A DNA stretch of 64,000 nucleotides from Planctomycetales bacterium 71-10 (GCA_001898385.1 MKTT01000090.1:20509-84508); one strand, 5' to 3'. Shown: positions 8,129-17,699, counted from the stretch's first letter. Notes: generated by a model not told the origin, from the sequence alone. Translations and numbers: made by a program.

Positions 8129-10528
8129 ATGCCCGAGAGCGTCCCGAACATCCAGGCGAGCGGCGACACGGTCGAGCCCGACGGGCGGCCCCGATGGAGC
8201 TGGAAGGGATCCCTCCTCGTCTTCGTCGCGGCGATGGCGGCCCTGGTCCCCACGGCGGGGGACTTCGGCGTGACCTGGGACGAGCCGGCGTACCGCTACA
8301 GCCAGGTGGTCTCCGCCCAGTGGTGGCGGCAGTGGGCCGAGGTCCGGTCGTGGGACGACGTGAAGGCCCAACTCGACCCCGACGCCCTCCTCTACTACTG
8401 GCCCTACGCCCGCTTCGGCATCAACTTCCACCCGCCGCTCGCGGGCCAGGCCAGCCTGGCGGCTCGCGGCGTGTTCGGATATTGGATGAAGGACTTCCCG
8501 TCGCGACGCATGGGCTCGATCCTGGAGTTCGCGGCGGCGATCGCCATCGGCTGCCACTTCCTCGCCCGCCGCTACGGGCCGGCGACGGGGCTGGCGATGG
8601 CGGGCGCCTTCCTGCTCATGCCGCGGGTCTACGGCCAGGCGCACCTCCTGGACACGGACATCCCCGGGATGTTCCTCTGGGCGGCGACGGCCCTCGCCTT
8701 CTGGAACGGCCTGCGCGAGCCCGGCGGCCGGGGCTGGCGGGTGCTGGTGGGCGTGCTGCTGGGCCTGGCGTTCCTGGAGAAGATGGCGGCGGTCGGCGTC
8801 CTGCTGCCGCTGATGGCGTGGCTGGTCGCGACGCGCCTCCCGCTGGCCTTCACCCGCAGGGCCGGCCGCGCCGCGTGGATCGACGCCGCGGCGACGCTCG
8901 TCCCGATGCTCCTGCCGCTGGGCCTGGCGTTCGTGGAGATCCAACTCCTCCAGCGACGGCTGCCGCCGCCGTCGCAGGCCGACCTTTACTTCCAGATGGG
9001 GACCCGCCCGGAGGCCGCGCTCCCGGGCGCGATCCTGGCCGTCCCGGCGGTCGTGTGGGGGCTGCGGCGGCTGCTCGCGCGGTGGCGGCCCGCCAGCCGG
9101 ATCTGGGGCGTCGACCGCCCCGGCCTGGAGACCTTCGCGGCGATCCTGGCCTTCGCCCCGCTGGTGGGGTGGCTCGGCAACCCCGCCTGGTGGCGCGAGA
9201 CGATGATCCGGATGACGCACTACTACACCCTGAGCAACGACCGCCAGGGGGCCCTGCCGGACATCCTGATCCTCTACGCCGGGCAGGCGTACAAGTACAG
9301 CCTCCCCTGGCACAACGGCTGGGTCCTGCTCGCGATCACCGTCCCCCCCATGATCCTCCTGGCCGCCCTGGTGGGCGTGGCGTGGGGGATGCATCGAGTG
9401 CGGACGGATCGGCTCCCGCTCTACTTCCTCGTCCACATGGCGACCCTGCCCGCCGTCCGGATGCTCCACACCCCGGCCCACGACGGCGTCCGGCTGCTCA
9501 TGCCATCGTTCTTCTTCCTCGCCTGTTTCGCCGGCTGGGGGGCCGTGTGGATCGGCGCGGCCGTCGCCCGCCGCGTCCGCTGGGGCGAGGCGCTGACGAT
9601 CGCCGCCGTCCTCGCGCCGGCGCTCGTCGCGCTCGTCCGCATCCATCCCTATGAACTGTCGTATTACAACGCATTCGTCGGCGGCTCCCCCGGGGCCTGG
9701 CGGCGCGGCTATGAATTGACCTACTGGTACGACGCCTTCACGCCGGGGGTGATCGCCGACATGAACCGGCTCCTCCCGCCCGACGCCGAGGTCGATCACC
9801 TGAACCCCTGGACCGAGTCGTCGATGCACGTCTTCCACGACCAGCAGGCCCTCGGCCATCTCCGCGCAGACATCCGGCTCGGCCGCCGCGGCGCGGACAG
9901 GTTCCCGCACGTCGTCCTGCTCACCCAGGACTCGAAGGCGACGCCCTTCACGCGGCTCCTGTTCGCGATGAAGCCCTGGTACGCCTCCGAGCCTTCGCAG
10001 CTCGACGGCCTGCGCGTGGCGACGGTGGCCGAGCCCACGGCCGTCGCGCGAGCCTGGGCCCTCAACCTCCTCGCCGACGGCCCGGCGACGACCCGGGCCG
10101 ACGAGCCCCGGGCCCCCGCCTGGATCCGCGACTCCCTGCCGATCCTCAAGCGCTTCTGGGGCGAGGGCCTCCAACTCGCCCCCCCGCTGACGATCAACCG
10201 CGCCGTGTTCGACTGGGCCCGGACCGACCCCGAGGGCCTCAAGGCCGCCGCCCGCCGGCTCGCCGCGCGGGAGTCGGCCGAGGCGGAGCCGGCCGCGGTC
10301 CGACTGCGCGGCCTCATGGTCCCCGTCGTCGACGGCCGCGCCGACGCGGTCCGCCAGAACCTCCTGGAACAACTCCTCAAGGTCCGCCCCGAAGCCCTGG
10401 ACGAAGCCGTCTCGATCCTCGTCGACCGCCCCGACGCCGTCGCCTCCGTCCTCACCCGCTACGGCTACACCGACCCGGCCGCCGTCGGCGGATTCCTCGA
10501 CCGCGACCTGCCCGACGGCCGGCCTTGA
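8129..10528 (+). CDS. GT39/ArnT-like polytopic membrane glycosyltransferase
   Basis: A 799-residue membrane protein. The first periplasmic loop has GVTWDEPAYRY at about residues 47-57, the acidic Asp-Glu motif that marks the GT-C (dolichyl-phosphate-mannose protein mannosyltransferase / ArnT) superfamily. About ten hydrophobic segments follow between residues 25 and 500, including runs such as VLVGVLLGLAFLEKMAAVGV and LLAITVPPMILLAALVGVAWG. The last 250 residues are soluble and probably periplasmic. Such enzymes use polyprenyl-phosphate sugars to glycosylate proteins or lipids. The ATG at 8129 was chosen because the protein starts with a short soluble head before the first membrane helix; the -10-like TATCAT at 8087-8092 lies before it. 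Confidence 0.82.
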   Translation: MPESVPNIQASGDTVEPDGRPRWSWKGSLLVFVAAMAALVPTAGDFGVTWDEPAYRYSQVVSAQWWRQWAEVRSWDDVKAQLDPDALLYYWPYARFGINFHPPLAGQASLAARGVFGYWMKDFPSRRMGSILEFAAAIAIGCHFLARRYGPATGLAMAGAFLLMPRVYGQAHLLDTDIPGMFLWAATALAFWNGLREPGGRGWRVLVGVLLGLAFLEKMAAVGVLLPLMAWLVATRLPLAFTRRAGRAAWIDAAATLVPMLLPLGLAFVEIQLLQRRLPPPSQADLYFQMGTRPEAALPGAILAVPAVVWGLRRLLARWRPASRIWGVDRPGLETFAAILAFAPLVGWLGNPAWWRETMIRMTHYYTLSNDRQGALPDILILYAGQAYKYSLPWHNGWVLLAITVPPMILLAALVGVAWGMHRVRTDRLPLYFLVHMATLPAVRMLHTPAHDGVRLLMPSFFFLACFAGWGAVWIGAAVARRVRWGEALTIAAVLAPALVALVRIHPYELSYYNAFVGGSPGAWRRGYELTYWYDAFTPGVIADMNRLLPPDAEVDHLNPWTESSMHVFHDQQALGHLRADIRLGRRGADRFPHVVLLTQDSKATPFTRLLFAMKPWYASEPSQLDGLRVATVAEPTAVARAWALNLLADGPATTRADEPRAPAWIRDSLPILKRFWGEGLQLAPPLTINRAVFDWARTDPEGLKAAARRLAARESAEAEPAAVRLRGLMVPVVDGRADAVRQNLLEQLLKVRPEALDEAVSILVDRPDAVASVLTRYGYTDPAAVGGFLDRDLPDGRP

Positions 10529-10667
10529 TCGGACGGGATGGATTCCGACTTTTCTCTCGAAATCCTGAAATCGCGACGCGGTGGACGCGGACCTTATGGG
10601 GTGGATGGTCGTTCTTTGGCAATTCGTGAGACCATGAAGTCGACGCCCGGACCTCCTGGCCTTCGGA

Positions 10668-11093
10668 TTACTCTCGGGCTTCGGCCGCGCCCGGCGGCTT
10701 CGAGTCGATCGACCCGGCTTTCTCGATCCATTCGAGCCACCGATCGGGATCTTCTCCGAAGTGCTGGCCCGTGAAATCCTCCAGCGCTGTCGCGATCGCC
10801 TGCGCCGTCCGCGACCGCTGGGCCGCCAAGGCCGCTTCCGTCGCCGCATCGCTGCGATAACCCGGCCCCGTCACGTAATAACGCTGGACGTATCCCAGCA
10901 TGCCGGCGGCCTGCTTCGCTTCCGACAAGGTTTGGACCCTTCCATACTCCTCCTCCCAGCCGGCCAACTCCTTCGCCACTGACCTATGGTGGATGCCGAC
11001 CCCCCACGCTTCGATTCGCCTCCAGACGAACGGAGCGACGAAGGCGACCGCAAGGATCACAAGGACGCCGATGAAGACCGTTCGCCTCCTCAT
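10668..11093 (-). CDS. Small single-pass membrane protein, unknown function
   Basis: A 141-residue protein that I do not recognise. From the ATG at 11093 it begins MRRRTVFIGVLVILAVAFVAPFVW: a positive head and one strong hydrophobic helix (about 5-25), either a membrane anchor or an uncleaved signal. The remainder is soluble and helical, with acidic patches and a conserved-looking YYVTGPGYRSD stretch. The frame stays open another 46 codons upstream, but that part has no protein-like character. It stands alone, divergent from mutL across an AT-richer 390-base spacer. Composition is slightly less GC-rich than its neighbours. Coding status rests on the membrane helix and start context only. Confidence 0.55.
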   Translation of the reverse strand: MRRRTVFIGVLVILAVAFVAPFVWRRIEAWGVGIHHRSVAKELAGWEEEYGRVQTLSEAKQAAGMLGYVQRYYVTGPGYRSDAATEAALAAQRSRTAQAIATALEDFTGQHFGEDPDRWLEWIEKAGSIDSKPPGAAEARE

Positions 11094-11483
11094 CCGCCCT
11101 CCATGGTGCAGGGTACCTGCCGTCCGCCTCGCCTCCGCATGATCGGGGCCTCTGGGACGAGTTTGCGTTAAGGAGTTGCACCGGATCATATCCTCGGCCT
11201 CCCCGCGGAGGAGGGTAAACCTCGAAAACATCGTCGCATCTCGACGTTCAAACCCAAAATCGCAGGCCGATATCGTATTCTAAGTGATTTTAATTCAATG
11301 GTTTGCGGTTTTCAAGGCATGGTCGCGTTTTGAGCGATCGGAGCCAAAGGAAGCGAGCCGCTCGCGGCGTGGGGTATGGTTCCGCATGGCCCATCGCCGG
11401 GATCGGCGGTTTCTGGACGCATGGCCAGTGCGTACAATCAGAGGGTCGAAGTCCGGGGAGCGGGTCCGGGGGGAGGCGAGGCG
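11094..11483. other. Divergent intergenic region before mutL
   Basis: 390 bases without a convincing gene. The middle (about 11220-11330) is clearly AT-richer than the surroundings, with runs such as gtgattttaattcaatgg. On the mutL side TACAAT at 11433-11438 fits the -10 pattern of this window, 46 bases before the mutL start, but no good -35 box is visible at the expected distance. Confidence 0.5.
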
Positions 11484-13445
11484 ATGGGCCTGATCCAGAA
11501 GTTGCCGCCGTCGGTGGTGAACCAGATCGCCGCGGGGGAGGTCGTGGAGCGGCCGGCTTCGGTGGTGAAGGAGATGATGGAGAACGCGATCGACGCCGGT
11601 GCCCGGCGGGTCGAGGTCTCCGTCGAGCGCGGGGGGAAAGACCTGATCCGGATCGCCGACGACGGGTCGGGGATGTCGCCGGAGGACATCCCGCTGGCGT
11701 TCACGCCCCACGCCACCAGCAAGCTGCAATCGGCCGAGGACCTGCACCGCGTCCGCACCCTGGGCTTCCGCGGCGAGGCCCTGGCGGCGATCGCCGAGGT
11801 CTCCAAGGTCCGCTGCCAGACCCGCCGCGCGGACGCGGAGGAGGGCTCGGAGATCGTGATCGAGGGGGGAGTCGCCTCGCCGATCCGCCCCTGCGGCTGC
11901 CCGGTCGGGACCGTGATGGAGGTGCGCAACCTCTTCTACAACACGCCCGTGCGCCGGACGTTCCTGAAGTCCGACTCCACCGAGGCCGGCCACGTCGCCG
12001 AGACCTTCGCCCGGATCGCCCTGGCCCACCCCCAGGTCCACATGACGTTCCGGTCGTCGGGCAAGGTCGTCCACGACCTCCCGGCCGTCTCCGGGATCCG
12101 CGACCGGATCGCCGCGTTCTTCGGCCGCGAGCTGGCCGATGCGCTCCTCTGGGTCGAGGGGAAACTGGACCAGACGAGCCTGTGGGGCTACGTCGGCCAC
12201 CCGTCGCAGAGCCGTTCCAGCACCAAGAGCCAGTACCTGTTCCTGGCCGGACGCTACGTCCGCGACCGCAGCCTGTCGCACGCGCTCAACGAGGCGTACC
12301 GCGGCCTCCTGATGGTCGGCCGCAACCCGGTGGCGTTCCTCAACCTGGAGATCCCGCCCGAGGAGGTGGACGTCAACGTCCACCCGACCAAGATCGAGGT
12401 CCGGTTCCGCGACCCCCAGCGCGTCTACAGCCACCTCCTCTCCACGCTGCGGCAGACCTTCCTGGCCGGCGACCTCCACAGCCGGCTCCAGCCGGTGCCG
12501 GCCGCGAAGGGGGCCGAGCCGTCGGCACCGTCGCCCGCACTTGCGGCCCCGTCGTGGTCGGCTCCCGCCGCGCCCCCGGCCCGACCCGACCCCGCATTCG
12601 CGCTGGACTCCCCGCCGGCGAATCGCGAGGCGATCGCGTCCTGGTTCGAGCCGTCCAAGAAGCCTCCCGCGCCGCCGCTGATCCCGGACGACGTCGGACG
12701 GGCGCGGCCCCCCGAGTGGGCCGGCAACCTCCCCGGCCGGTTCGACTTCGCGCCGTCGCAGCCCTTCGACGAGTTCGCCCCGGCCGCCGCCCAGGCCCCT
12801 CCCCCCGGCGCATCGCCGGCCCTCGCGGCGGAGGCGGCACCCGTCGCGTCCCCGGGCGTGCCGGAGCTGCTCCCCCACGCTAAGGCGATCCAGGTGCACG
12901 ACAGCTACCTGATCGCCGAGACCGGCGAGGGGATGATGGTGATCGACCAGCACGCCCTCCACGAGCGCATCATCTATGAAGAGCTGCGCAGGCGGGTGGC
13001 CGAGGGGCGGGTGGAGTCGCAAGGGCTGCTCGTCCCCGAGCCGGTCCACATGCCGGCCGACGAGGTCGCGACCCTGCTGGAGCACGCCGACCTGCTGGCG
13101 ACCCTGGGCCTGGAGGTTGAGGGCTTCGGCGGCGACACCGTCCTCGTCCGGAGCACCCCCGTCATGCTCCGCGACGTTCTGCCCGAGCGGCTGGTCCGCG
13201 ACCTGGCCGAGCACCTGGCCACGCAGCCCCTGCCGCCGACTCGTGACGGCCTGGTCGCCGAACTCCTCCACATGGTCTCCTGCAAGGCGGCCGTGAAGGC
13301 CGGCCAGAAGCTGACCGCGGAGGAGATCGACGCCCTGCTGGCCCGTCGCGAACTGGCCCACGACGCCCACCACTGCCCCCACGGCCGGCCGACCGCCCTG
13401 ATCTTCACCAAGTCGGAGCTGGAGAAGCAGTTCGGGAGGATCTAG
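11484..13445 (+). CDS. mutL: DNA mismatch repair protein MutL (endonuclease type)
   Basis: A 653-residue MutL. The GHKL ATPase N-terminus has all motifs: ENAIDAGA (33-40, catalytic Glu and Mg-binding Asn), DDGSGM (59-64) and GFRGEAL (94-100). A proline/alanine-rich linker (about 340-470) joins the C-terminal dimerisation domain. That domain keeps the endonuclease metal motif DQHALHERIIYE starting at residue 488, the SCKAAVKAG motif and CPHGRPT with Cys631, so this should be a nicking MutL as in organisms without MutH. The chosen ATG at 11484 gives the standard MGLIQKLPPSVVNQIAAGEV start; upstream codons are non-homologous. It is followed after 87 bases by aroDE, and mutS is not in the window. 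Confidence 0.96.
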   Translation: MGLIQKLPPSVVNQIAAGEVVERPASVVKEMMENAIDAGARRVEVSVERGGKDLIRIADDGSGMSPEDIPLAFTPHATSKLQSAEDLHRVRTLGFRGEALAAIAEVSKVRCQTRRADAEEGSEIVIEGGVASPIRPCGCPVGTVMEVRNLFYNTPVRRTFLKSDSTEAGHVAETFARIALAHPQVHMTFRSSGKVVHDLPAVSGIRDRIAAFFGRELADALLWVEGKLDQTSLWGYVGHPSQSRSSTKSQYLFLAGRYVRDRSLSHALNEAYRGLLMVGRNPVAFLNLEIPPEEVDVNVHPTKIEVRFRDPQRVYSHLLSTLRQTFLAGDLHSRLQPVPAAKGAEPSAPSPALAAPSWSAPAAPPARPDPAFALDSPPANREAIASWFEPSKKPPAPPLIPDDVGRARPPEWAGNLPGRFDFAPSQPFDEFAPAAAQAPPPGASPALAAEAAPVASPGVPELLPHAKAIQVHDSYLIAETGEGMMVIDQHALHERIIYEELRRRVAEGRVESQGLLVPEPVHMPADEVATLLEHADLLATLGLEVEGFGGDTVLVRSTPVMLRDVLPERLVRDLAEHLATQPLPPTRDGLVAELLHMVSCKAAVKAGQKLTAEEIDALLARRELAHDAHHCPHGRPTALIFTKSELEKQFGRI

Positions 13446-13532
13446 TTCGCCGGGCAGCCGTGGCGTAGAATCCACCCGAGTGAAGTTCGGGGCGGTCGCG
13501 GTCGTCCGCTCGCGGCGGGGAGTCAACGGGTC

Positions 13533-15041
13533 ATGGCTGTCATCTGTGCGACGATCGGGCGGGGCCGGCACTCGTCCCTCATCGAGGAATGGAAGGCCGC
13601 GGCGACTGCCGGGGCCGACCTGGTGGAGCTTCGCATCGACTGCCTCCGCCGCGAGCCCGACCTCAAGCGGATCCTCAAAGACCGCTTCACGCCCCTGGTC
13701 TTCACCATCCGCCGCGGCGCCGACGGCGGCATGTGGCGCGGCGACGAGGAGAAGCGCCGGGCGATCCTCCGCGAGGCCATCGCCCTGGGCGTCGACTACG
13801 TCGACCTGGAAGACGACGTGGCCGGCGAGATCCGCCGCTTCGGCAAGACGAAGCGGATCGTCAGCCACCACAATCTCAAGAAGACGCCCGACGACCTCGA
13901 CGAGGTCGTCGCCCGCTGCAACGAGAAGGACCCGGACGTCGTCAAGGTCGCCGCGATGGCCGGCTCGATCGCCGACGCCTCGCGGATCCTCAAGCTGGGC
14001 CAGGGCTCGAAGTTCCCCACGATCACGATCGCGATGGGCGAACTCGGCCGGTTCACCCGGGCCTTGAACGCGAAGTACGGGGCCCCGTTCTCCTACGCCG
14101 GCTTCAACCCCGAGCGCGTCTTCGCCGCCGGGATGCCCCTGCTATCCGAGCTGAAGAAGGACTATCTCTACGACCAGATCGACGCCGACACCGAGGTCTA
14201 CGGCGTGATCGGCGACCCCATCGGCCACAGCCTGAGCCCGGCCATCCACAACGCGGCCTTCCGCTCGCTGGGTCTGAACAAGGTGCTGGTGCCGTTCCAG
14301 GTGCCGAAGGGGGGCCTCGAAGGGTTCTTCCGCGACCTGGCCTGGATCGGGATCAAGGGGTGCAGCGTCACCATCCCCCACAAGGAAGACCTCATCCCGC
14401 TGCTCCAGCACAAGGAGAACGCGGTCGAGCGCGTCGGCTCCTGCAACACCGTGGCGATCGACGCCGAGGGCGTCCGCACCGGCTACAACACCGACTACCG
14501 CGCGGCGATGGACTCGCTGGAGGCGGTCATGGGCCGTAGCGACGACCCCGACGCCCCCAGCCCGGTGATCGACAAGCAGGTGCTGATCCTCGGGGCCGGC
14601 GGCGTCGCCCGCTCGATCGCCTTCGGCCTGGCCCGCCGCGGGGCCGCCGTGACGATTGTGAACCGCCACGAGGAGCGCGCGGCGCAGCTCGCCGAGGAGG
14701 TCGGCTGCCGGTCGGCCAACTGGGGGGCGAGGGCCACCATCCTCGCCGACGTGATCGTCAACTGCACGCCCGTCGGGATGCACCCCAACGTCGACGACAC
14801 GCCCCTGCCGCCGGCCGCCTTCCAGCGATCCGGGACCGTGGTGTTCGACACGATCTACCACCCCGAGAACACCATGATGCTGAAGCTGGCGCGCGAGCGC
14901 GGCTGCACCACCCTAACCGGCGTGGACATGTTCCTCCGCCAGGCCGCCCTCCAGTTCAAGATCTACACCGGACAGGACGCCCCCGTCGAGGTGATGCGGG
15001 CCGCCCTCAAGCGCAAGCTGGGACCCCTGAAGGACGAATGA
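13533..15041 (+). CDS. aroDE: Bifunctional 3-dehydroquinate dehydratase / shikimate dehydrogenase
   Basis: A 502-residue fusion covering steps three and four of the shikimate pathway. Residues 1-215 are a type I dehydroquinate dehydratase: ELRID at 32-36, catalytic His in SHHN at 111-114 and the Schiff-base Lys138 in DVVKVAAMA. Residues 222-502 are shikimate dehydrogenase: substrate motif SLSPAIHN (233-240), catalytic Lys284 in VTIPHK, Asp321 in NTDY and the NADP-binding LGAGGVARS (353-361). The order matches the plant DHD-SDH enzyme and several bacterial fusions. It ends in an ATGA overlap with aroK, so the two are translationally coupled. TAGAAT at 13466-13471 is a possible -10 box. Confidence 0.96.
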   Translation: MAVICATIGRGRHSSLIEEWKAAATAGADLVELRIDCLRREPDLKRILKDRFTPLVFTIRRGADGGMWRGDEEKRRAILREAIALGVDYVDLEDDVAGEIRRFGKTKRIVSHHNLKKTPDDLDEVVARCNEKDPDVVKVAAMAGSIADASRILKLGQGSKFPTITIAMGELGRFTRALNAKYGAPFSYAGFNPERVFAAGMPLLSELKKDYLYDQIDADTEVYGVIGDPIGHSLSPAIHNAAFRSLGLNKVLVPFQVPKGGLEGFFRDLAWIGIKGCSVTIPHKEDLIPLLQHKENAVERVGSCNTVAIDAEGVRTGYNTDYRAAMDSLEAVMGRSDDPDAPSPVIDKQVLILGAGGVARSIAFGLARRGAAVTIVNRHEERAAQLAEEVGCRSANWGARATILADVIVNCTPVGMHPNVDDTPLPPAAFQRSGTVVFDTIYHPENTMMLKLARERGCTTLTGVDMFLRQAALQFKIYTGQDAPVEVMRAALKRKLGPLKDE

Positions 15042-15592
15042 GCGACTCCAACATCGACGACGGGCAGGGCCGGGGCCTGGTGCTGGTGGGCTATCGCGGG
15101 ACGGGCAAGTCGACCGTCGGCCGGATCCTCGCGGAGCGGACGGGCCGGCCCTTCGTGGAGGTCGACGAGGCCATCGTCGCCCGCGCGGGGAAGACGATCC
15201 GCGCCATCTTCGAGCAGGACGGCGAGCCCGCCTTCCGCGACATCGAGGAGGCCGTCGTCCGCGACCTGACCGAGGACCACCCCGGGTCCGTCCTGGGGAC
15301 CGGCGGCGGGACCATCCTCCGCGAGTCCAACCGCCGCATGCTCCGGTCATTCGGCCTGGTCGCCTGGCTCCGCGCCGACGTCGCCGAGCTGGCCCGACGT
15401 TTGGAGGCCGACGCCGCCACCCGCGAGACCCGCCCCTCGCTCACGAACAAGGGGGCCGTCGAGGAGATCGCCGAGGTGATGGCCTTCCGGACGCCGTTCT
15501 ATGAGGAGATCGCCCACGTCGCGATCGACGCCCAGGGCGTCGACCCGGCCGAGGTCGCCGGGCGGATCCTGGAGCACTGGCGATGTTCGTGA
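15038..15592 (+). CDS. aroK: Shikimate kinase
   Basis: A 184-residue kinase that phosphorylates shikimate with ATP. It has the Walker A motif GYRGTGKST (18-26), Asp43 of the shikimate-binding DEAI motif, Arg67 in AFRDIE, the glycine-rich GTGGGTI (87-93) and Arg132 in the lid region (ETRPSL). The start ATG at 15038 overlaps the aroDE stop as ATGA. Its own 3' end overlaps the prepilin peptidase start by 10 bases. The three genes therefore form one transcript that mixes aromatic biosynthesis with prepilin processing. Confidence 0.94.
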   Translation: MSDSNIDDGQGRGLVLVGYRGTGKSTVGRILAERTGRPFVEVDEAIVARAGKTIRAIFEQDGEPAFRDIEEAVVRDLTEDHPGSVLGTGGGTILRESNRRMLRSFGLVAWLRADVAELARRLEADAATRETRPSLTNKGAVEEIAEVMAFRTPFYEEIAHVAIDAQGVDPAEVAGRILEHWRCS

Positions 15593-16533
15593 GCTGGCCG
15601 CTCCTGGTCCTGCTCGGCTTCGGCGTCTTCTGCGTGGGGACGGTCGTCGGCAGCTTCCTGAACGTCTGCATCTACCGCATCCCCTGGCAGAAGAGCGTCA
15701 TCTGGCCGGCCTCGCACTGCCCGCGATGCCTGAACCCCATCGGGGCCAGCGACAACATCCCGATCGTCGGCTGGCTCGCCCTCCGCGGCGAGTGCCGGAG
15801 TTGCGGCCTCCCCATCGCCGCCCGCTATCCCCTGATCGAGGCCCTGGTCGGCCTGCTGTTCCTGGGACTCTACGTCGTCGACGTCATCCTGGCCGAACGG
15901 GAAGGCTGGGGGCAGATCCCGGTCTCCTCGCTCGCCACCCTGGCGTACCATTGCCTGCTGGTCGCGCTGCTGGTCGCGGCGACGTTCATCGACTACGACC
16001 TCCTCATCATCCCGGACGAGGTCACGGTGACGGGGATGGTGCTGGGCGTCGGTCTGGGTGCGGCGTTCCCGTGGATCCGGCCCGAGCCCTCGACGGCCGC
16101 GACGTTCGGGGCCGGCTTGTGGGTCGGCGTGCTGGGGCTGCTGATCGGCGGCGGGCTGACGGCGTCCATCCGATCGAGCTTCTCGTTCCTGCTGCGTCGG
16201 GAGGCGATGGGGTTCGGCGACGTGACGCTGATGGCGATGATCGGGGCGTTCCTGGGCTGGCGGGCGGCGATCCTCACCTTCTTCCTCTTCCCGTTCTTCG
16301 GCCTGGCCCACGCCGCCTGGAAGCTGGCGAAGTACATCGGGAAGCGGCTGGCCGGGGCCCAATCTTCGAGCGCGGATCGCGAAATACCCGCAGGGCCTTA
16401 CATCAGCATGGCCGCGGTGTTCCTGTTGTTCTCCTGGCGATGGCTCTGGCCGCTGTGGGCGAAGAACCTGTTCGACACGTTCTACGCCCTGTTCTGGTGG
16501 TCGCTGGGGGTGGACGTCGGGCCGATGTTCTAG
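15583..16533 (+). CDS. pilD: Prepilin peptidase (A24 aspartic protease)
   Basis: A 316-residue polytopic membrane enzyme that cleaves, and in this bifunctional form N-methylates, type IV pilin-like leaders. The cytoplasmic loop has the zinc-type Cys pairs CPRC (46-49) and CRSC (71-74). The two catalytic aspartates are Asp137 in FIDYDLLIIPD and Asp213 in GFGD, the presenilin-like GxGD mark. Around eight hydrophobic helices are visible. A likely substrate type, a DUF1559 protein with a GFTLIEL leader, is encoded 7.5 kb away. The start overlaps aroK by 10 bases. Confidence 0.94.
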   Translation: MFVSWPLLVLLGFGVFCVGTVVGSFLNVCIYRIPWQKSVIWPASHCPRCLNPIGASDNIPIVGWLALRGECRSCGLPIAARYPLIEALVGLLFLGLYVVDVILAEREGWGQIPVSSLATLAYHCLLVALLVAATFIDYDLLIIPDEVTVTGMVLGVGLGAAFPWIRPEPSTAATFGAGLWVGVLGLLIGGGLTASIRSSFSFLLRREAMGFGDVTLMAMIGAFLGWRAAILTFFLFPFFGLAHAAWKLAKYIGKRLAGAQSSSADREIPAGPYISMAAVFLLFSWRWLWPLWAKNLFDTFYALFWWSLGVDVGPMF

Positions 16534-16614
16534 CCGGGAAACCGGGGGGGACGCGGGACGCGGTTGCGGCTAGAATCCGCGAGGGGTGGCCTCGGCCCCG
16601 GGGAGGGCTCGGCG

Positions 16615-16986
16615 ATGGCGTATCAGTACAAGCGGCGACGGCCGTCGATCATCCGGAACTTCTGGGTCTACCGCCGGCTGATCGGGACGGCCGCGCTGCT
16701 GGGCCTCATGCTCTGGTTCATCTGGGCCAACGACGACGCCGTGACGGTGGCCTTCCCGTTCCGGCTTGGGACCGTCCAGAGCAGCCTGGGGATCGTCATC
16801 CTGCTGAGCGCCCTCTGCGGGTCGCTGCTGACCGTGCTGGGGATGACGGTCTTCTTCGCCCTGCGGAAGATCCGGGGGAGCCACCCCGGGGGCGATCCGG
16901 TCGAGGTTCGCGATCTTGCCGAAGATCGGCCCCCGCCGGACTACGCTTCGAAAACCGAGGAAGGCTTCCGCAACAATCCGTGGTGA
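16615..16986 (+). CDS. LapA-domain (DUF1049-like) membrane protein
   Basis: A 123-residue inner-membrane protein. A basic head (YQYKRRRPS) precedes two hydrophobic helices: LIGTAALLGLMLWFIWA (about 19-36), with the NDDAVTVAFPF loop typical of the lipopolysaccharide-assembly-protein-A-like family, and LGIVILLSALCGSLLTVLGM (about 53-72). An acidic tail follows. The family function is poorly known. The ATG at 16615 was preferred over an upstream TTG because the earlier codons are glycine-rich filler and TAGAAT at 16571-16576 looks like its -10 box. Confidence 0.75.
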   Translation: MAYQYKRRRPSIIRNFWVYRRLIGTAALLGLMLWFIWANDDAVTVAFPFRLGTVQSSLGIVILLSALCGSLLTVLGMTVFFALRKIRGSHPGGDPVEVRDLAEDRPPPDYASKTEEGFRNNPW

Positions 16987-17043
16987 TCCTGCCGAAGAAT
17001 AAGATCAGGTCCCATCTCGTGCCCAGCCCTTCGGAAGGACGTC

Positions 17044-17673
17044 GTGGATCGCCGAACGACTGACGACCACACCCGGTCCCGCCCGACGCCGGCCGCTCGG
17101 GCGTCTCGGCTCGCCGCCCTGCTGGCGACCGCCGCGCTCGCCGGCTGCTCCGGCCGCGGCACGTACATCACCGGCGGCCCGTCCTCGGGCCAGCTCAAGT
17201 CGAGCCTCAGCCGCCTCGAATTCGAGAACGACCAGCTCAAGACCCAGGTCGCCCGGCTGAAGGAAGAGAACCGCCAGTTCGAGGACCGGCTCGTCCAGGA
17301 GCAGCTCCACAACGGCGAGATCACGGCGAAGCTCGACGATGTGCGGAACATGATGCGCGACCGGGGATACGACGATCCCGACGGGGACCTCGACGCCCCC
17401 GTCGCCCGCCCGAAGACCCTCCCCGCCGGCCGCACCACGCCGCCCCGGCGCAAGGCCCCCTCCGCCCAGATATCCCGCGCCAGCGAGACCGACGAGATCC
17501 CGCCGATCCGGATCGACGACGCCCCCCGGTCGGATCGATCGCCCGGGACCTCGCGCCGCTCGCGATCCTCCACCACGTCCGAGCCCGCCGACGACCTCGG
17601 GTTCAGCGAGAAGGACCTGCGCTGGACCCCCATCGCCCAGGGGGCGGCCGTCGATTCGGCCCCTAAGCGCTGA
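17044..17673 (+). CDS. Putative lipoprotein with coiled coil
   Basis: A 209-residue protein starting at GTG 17044. Residues 20-35 form a signal with a lipobox LAGC, so Cys35 is likely lipidated by the Lgt/Lsp/Lnt system (lnt is present at 40.8-42.6 kb). Residues about 50-105 form a coiled coil (LSRLEFENDQLKTQVARLKE, then EENRQFEDRLVQEQ). The rest is Pro/Arg/Ser-rich and probably disordered. No enzyme motif is visible; it may be a structural envelope protein. It sits 57 bases after the LapA-like gene in the same orientation. Confidence 0.75.
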   Translation: MDRRTTDDHTRSRPTPAARASRLAALLATAALAGCSGRGTYITGGPSSGQLKSSLSRLEFENDQLKTQVARLKEENRQFEDRLVQEQLHNGEITAKLDDVRNMMRDRGYDDPDGDLDAPVARPKTLPAGRTTPPRRKAPSAQISRASETDEIPPIRIDDAPRSDRSPGTSRRSRSSTTSEPADDLGFSEKDLRWTPIAQGAAVDSAPKR

Positions 17674-17699
17674 GGCCGGGCCGAACTCCGCAGCCGTCG

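Noticed and set aside
6008..10849. A 1613-codon open frame on the minus strand
   Set aside because: It runs antisense to or out of frame with the GT4, DinB and GT39 genes, and its translation is Arg/Pro/Gly-rich with no domain. Long shadow frames are expected at this GC content.
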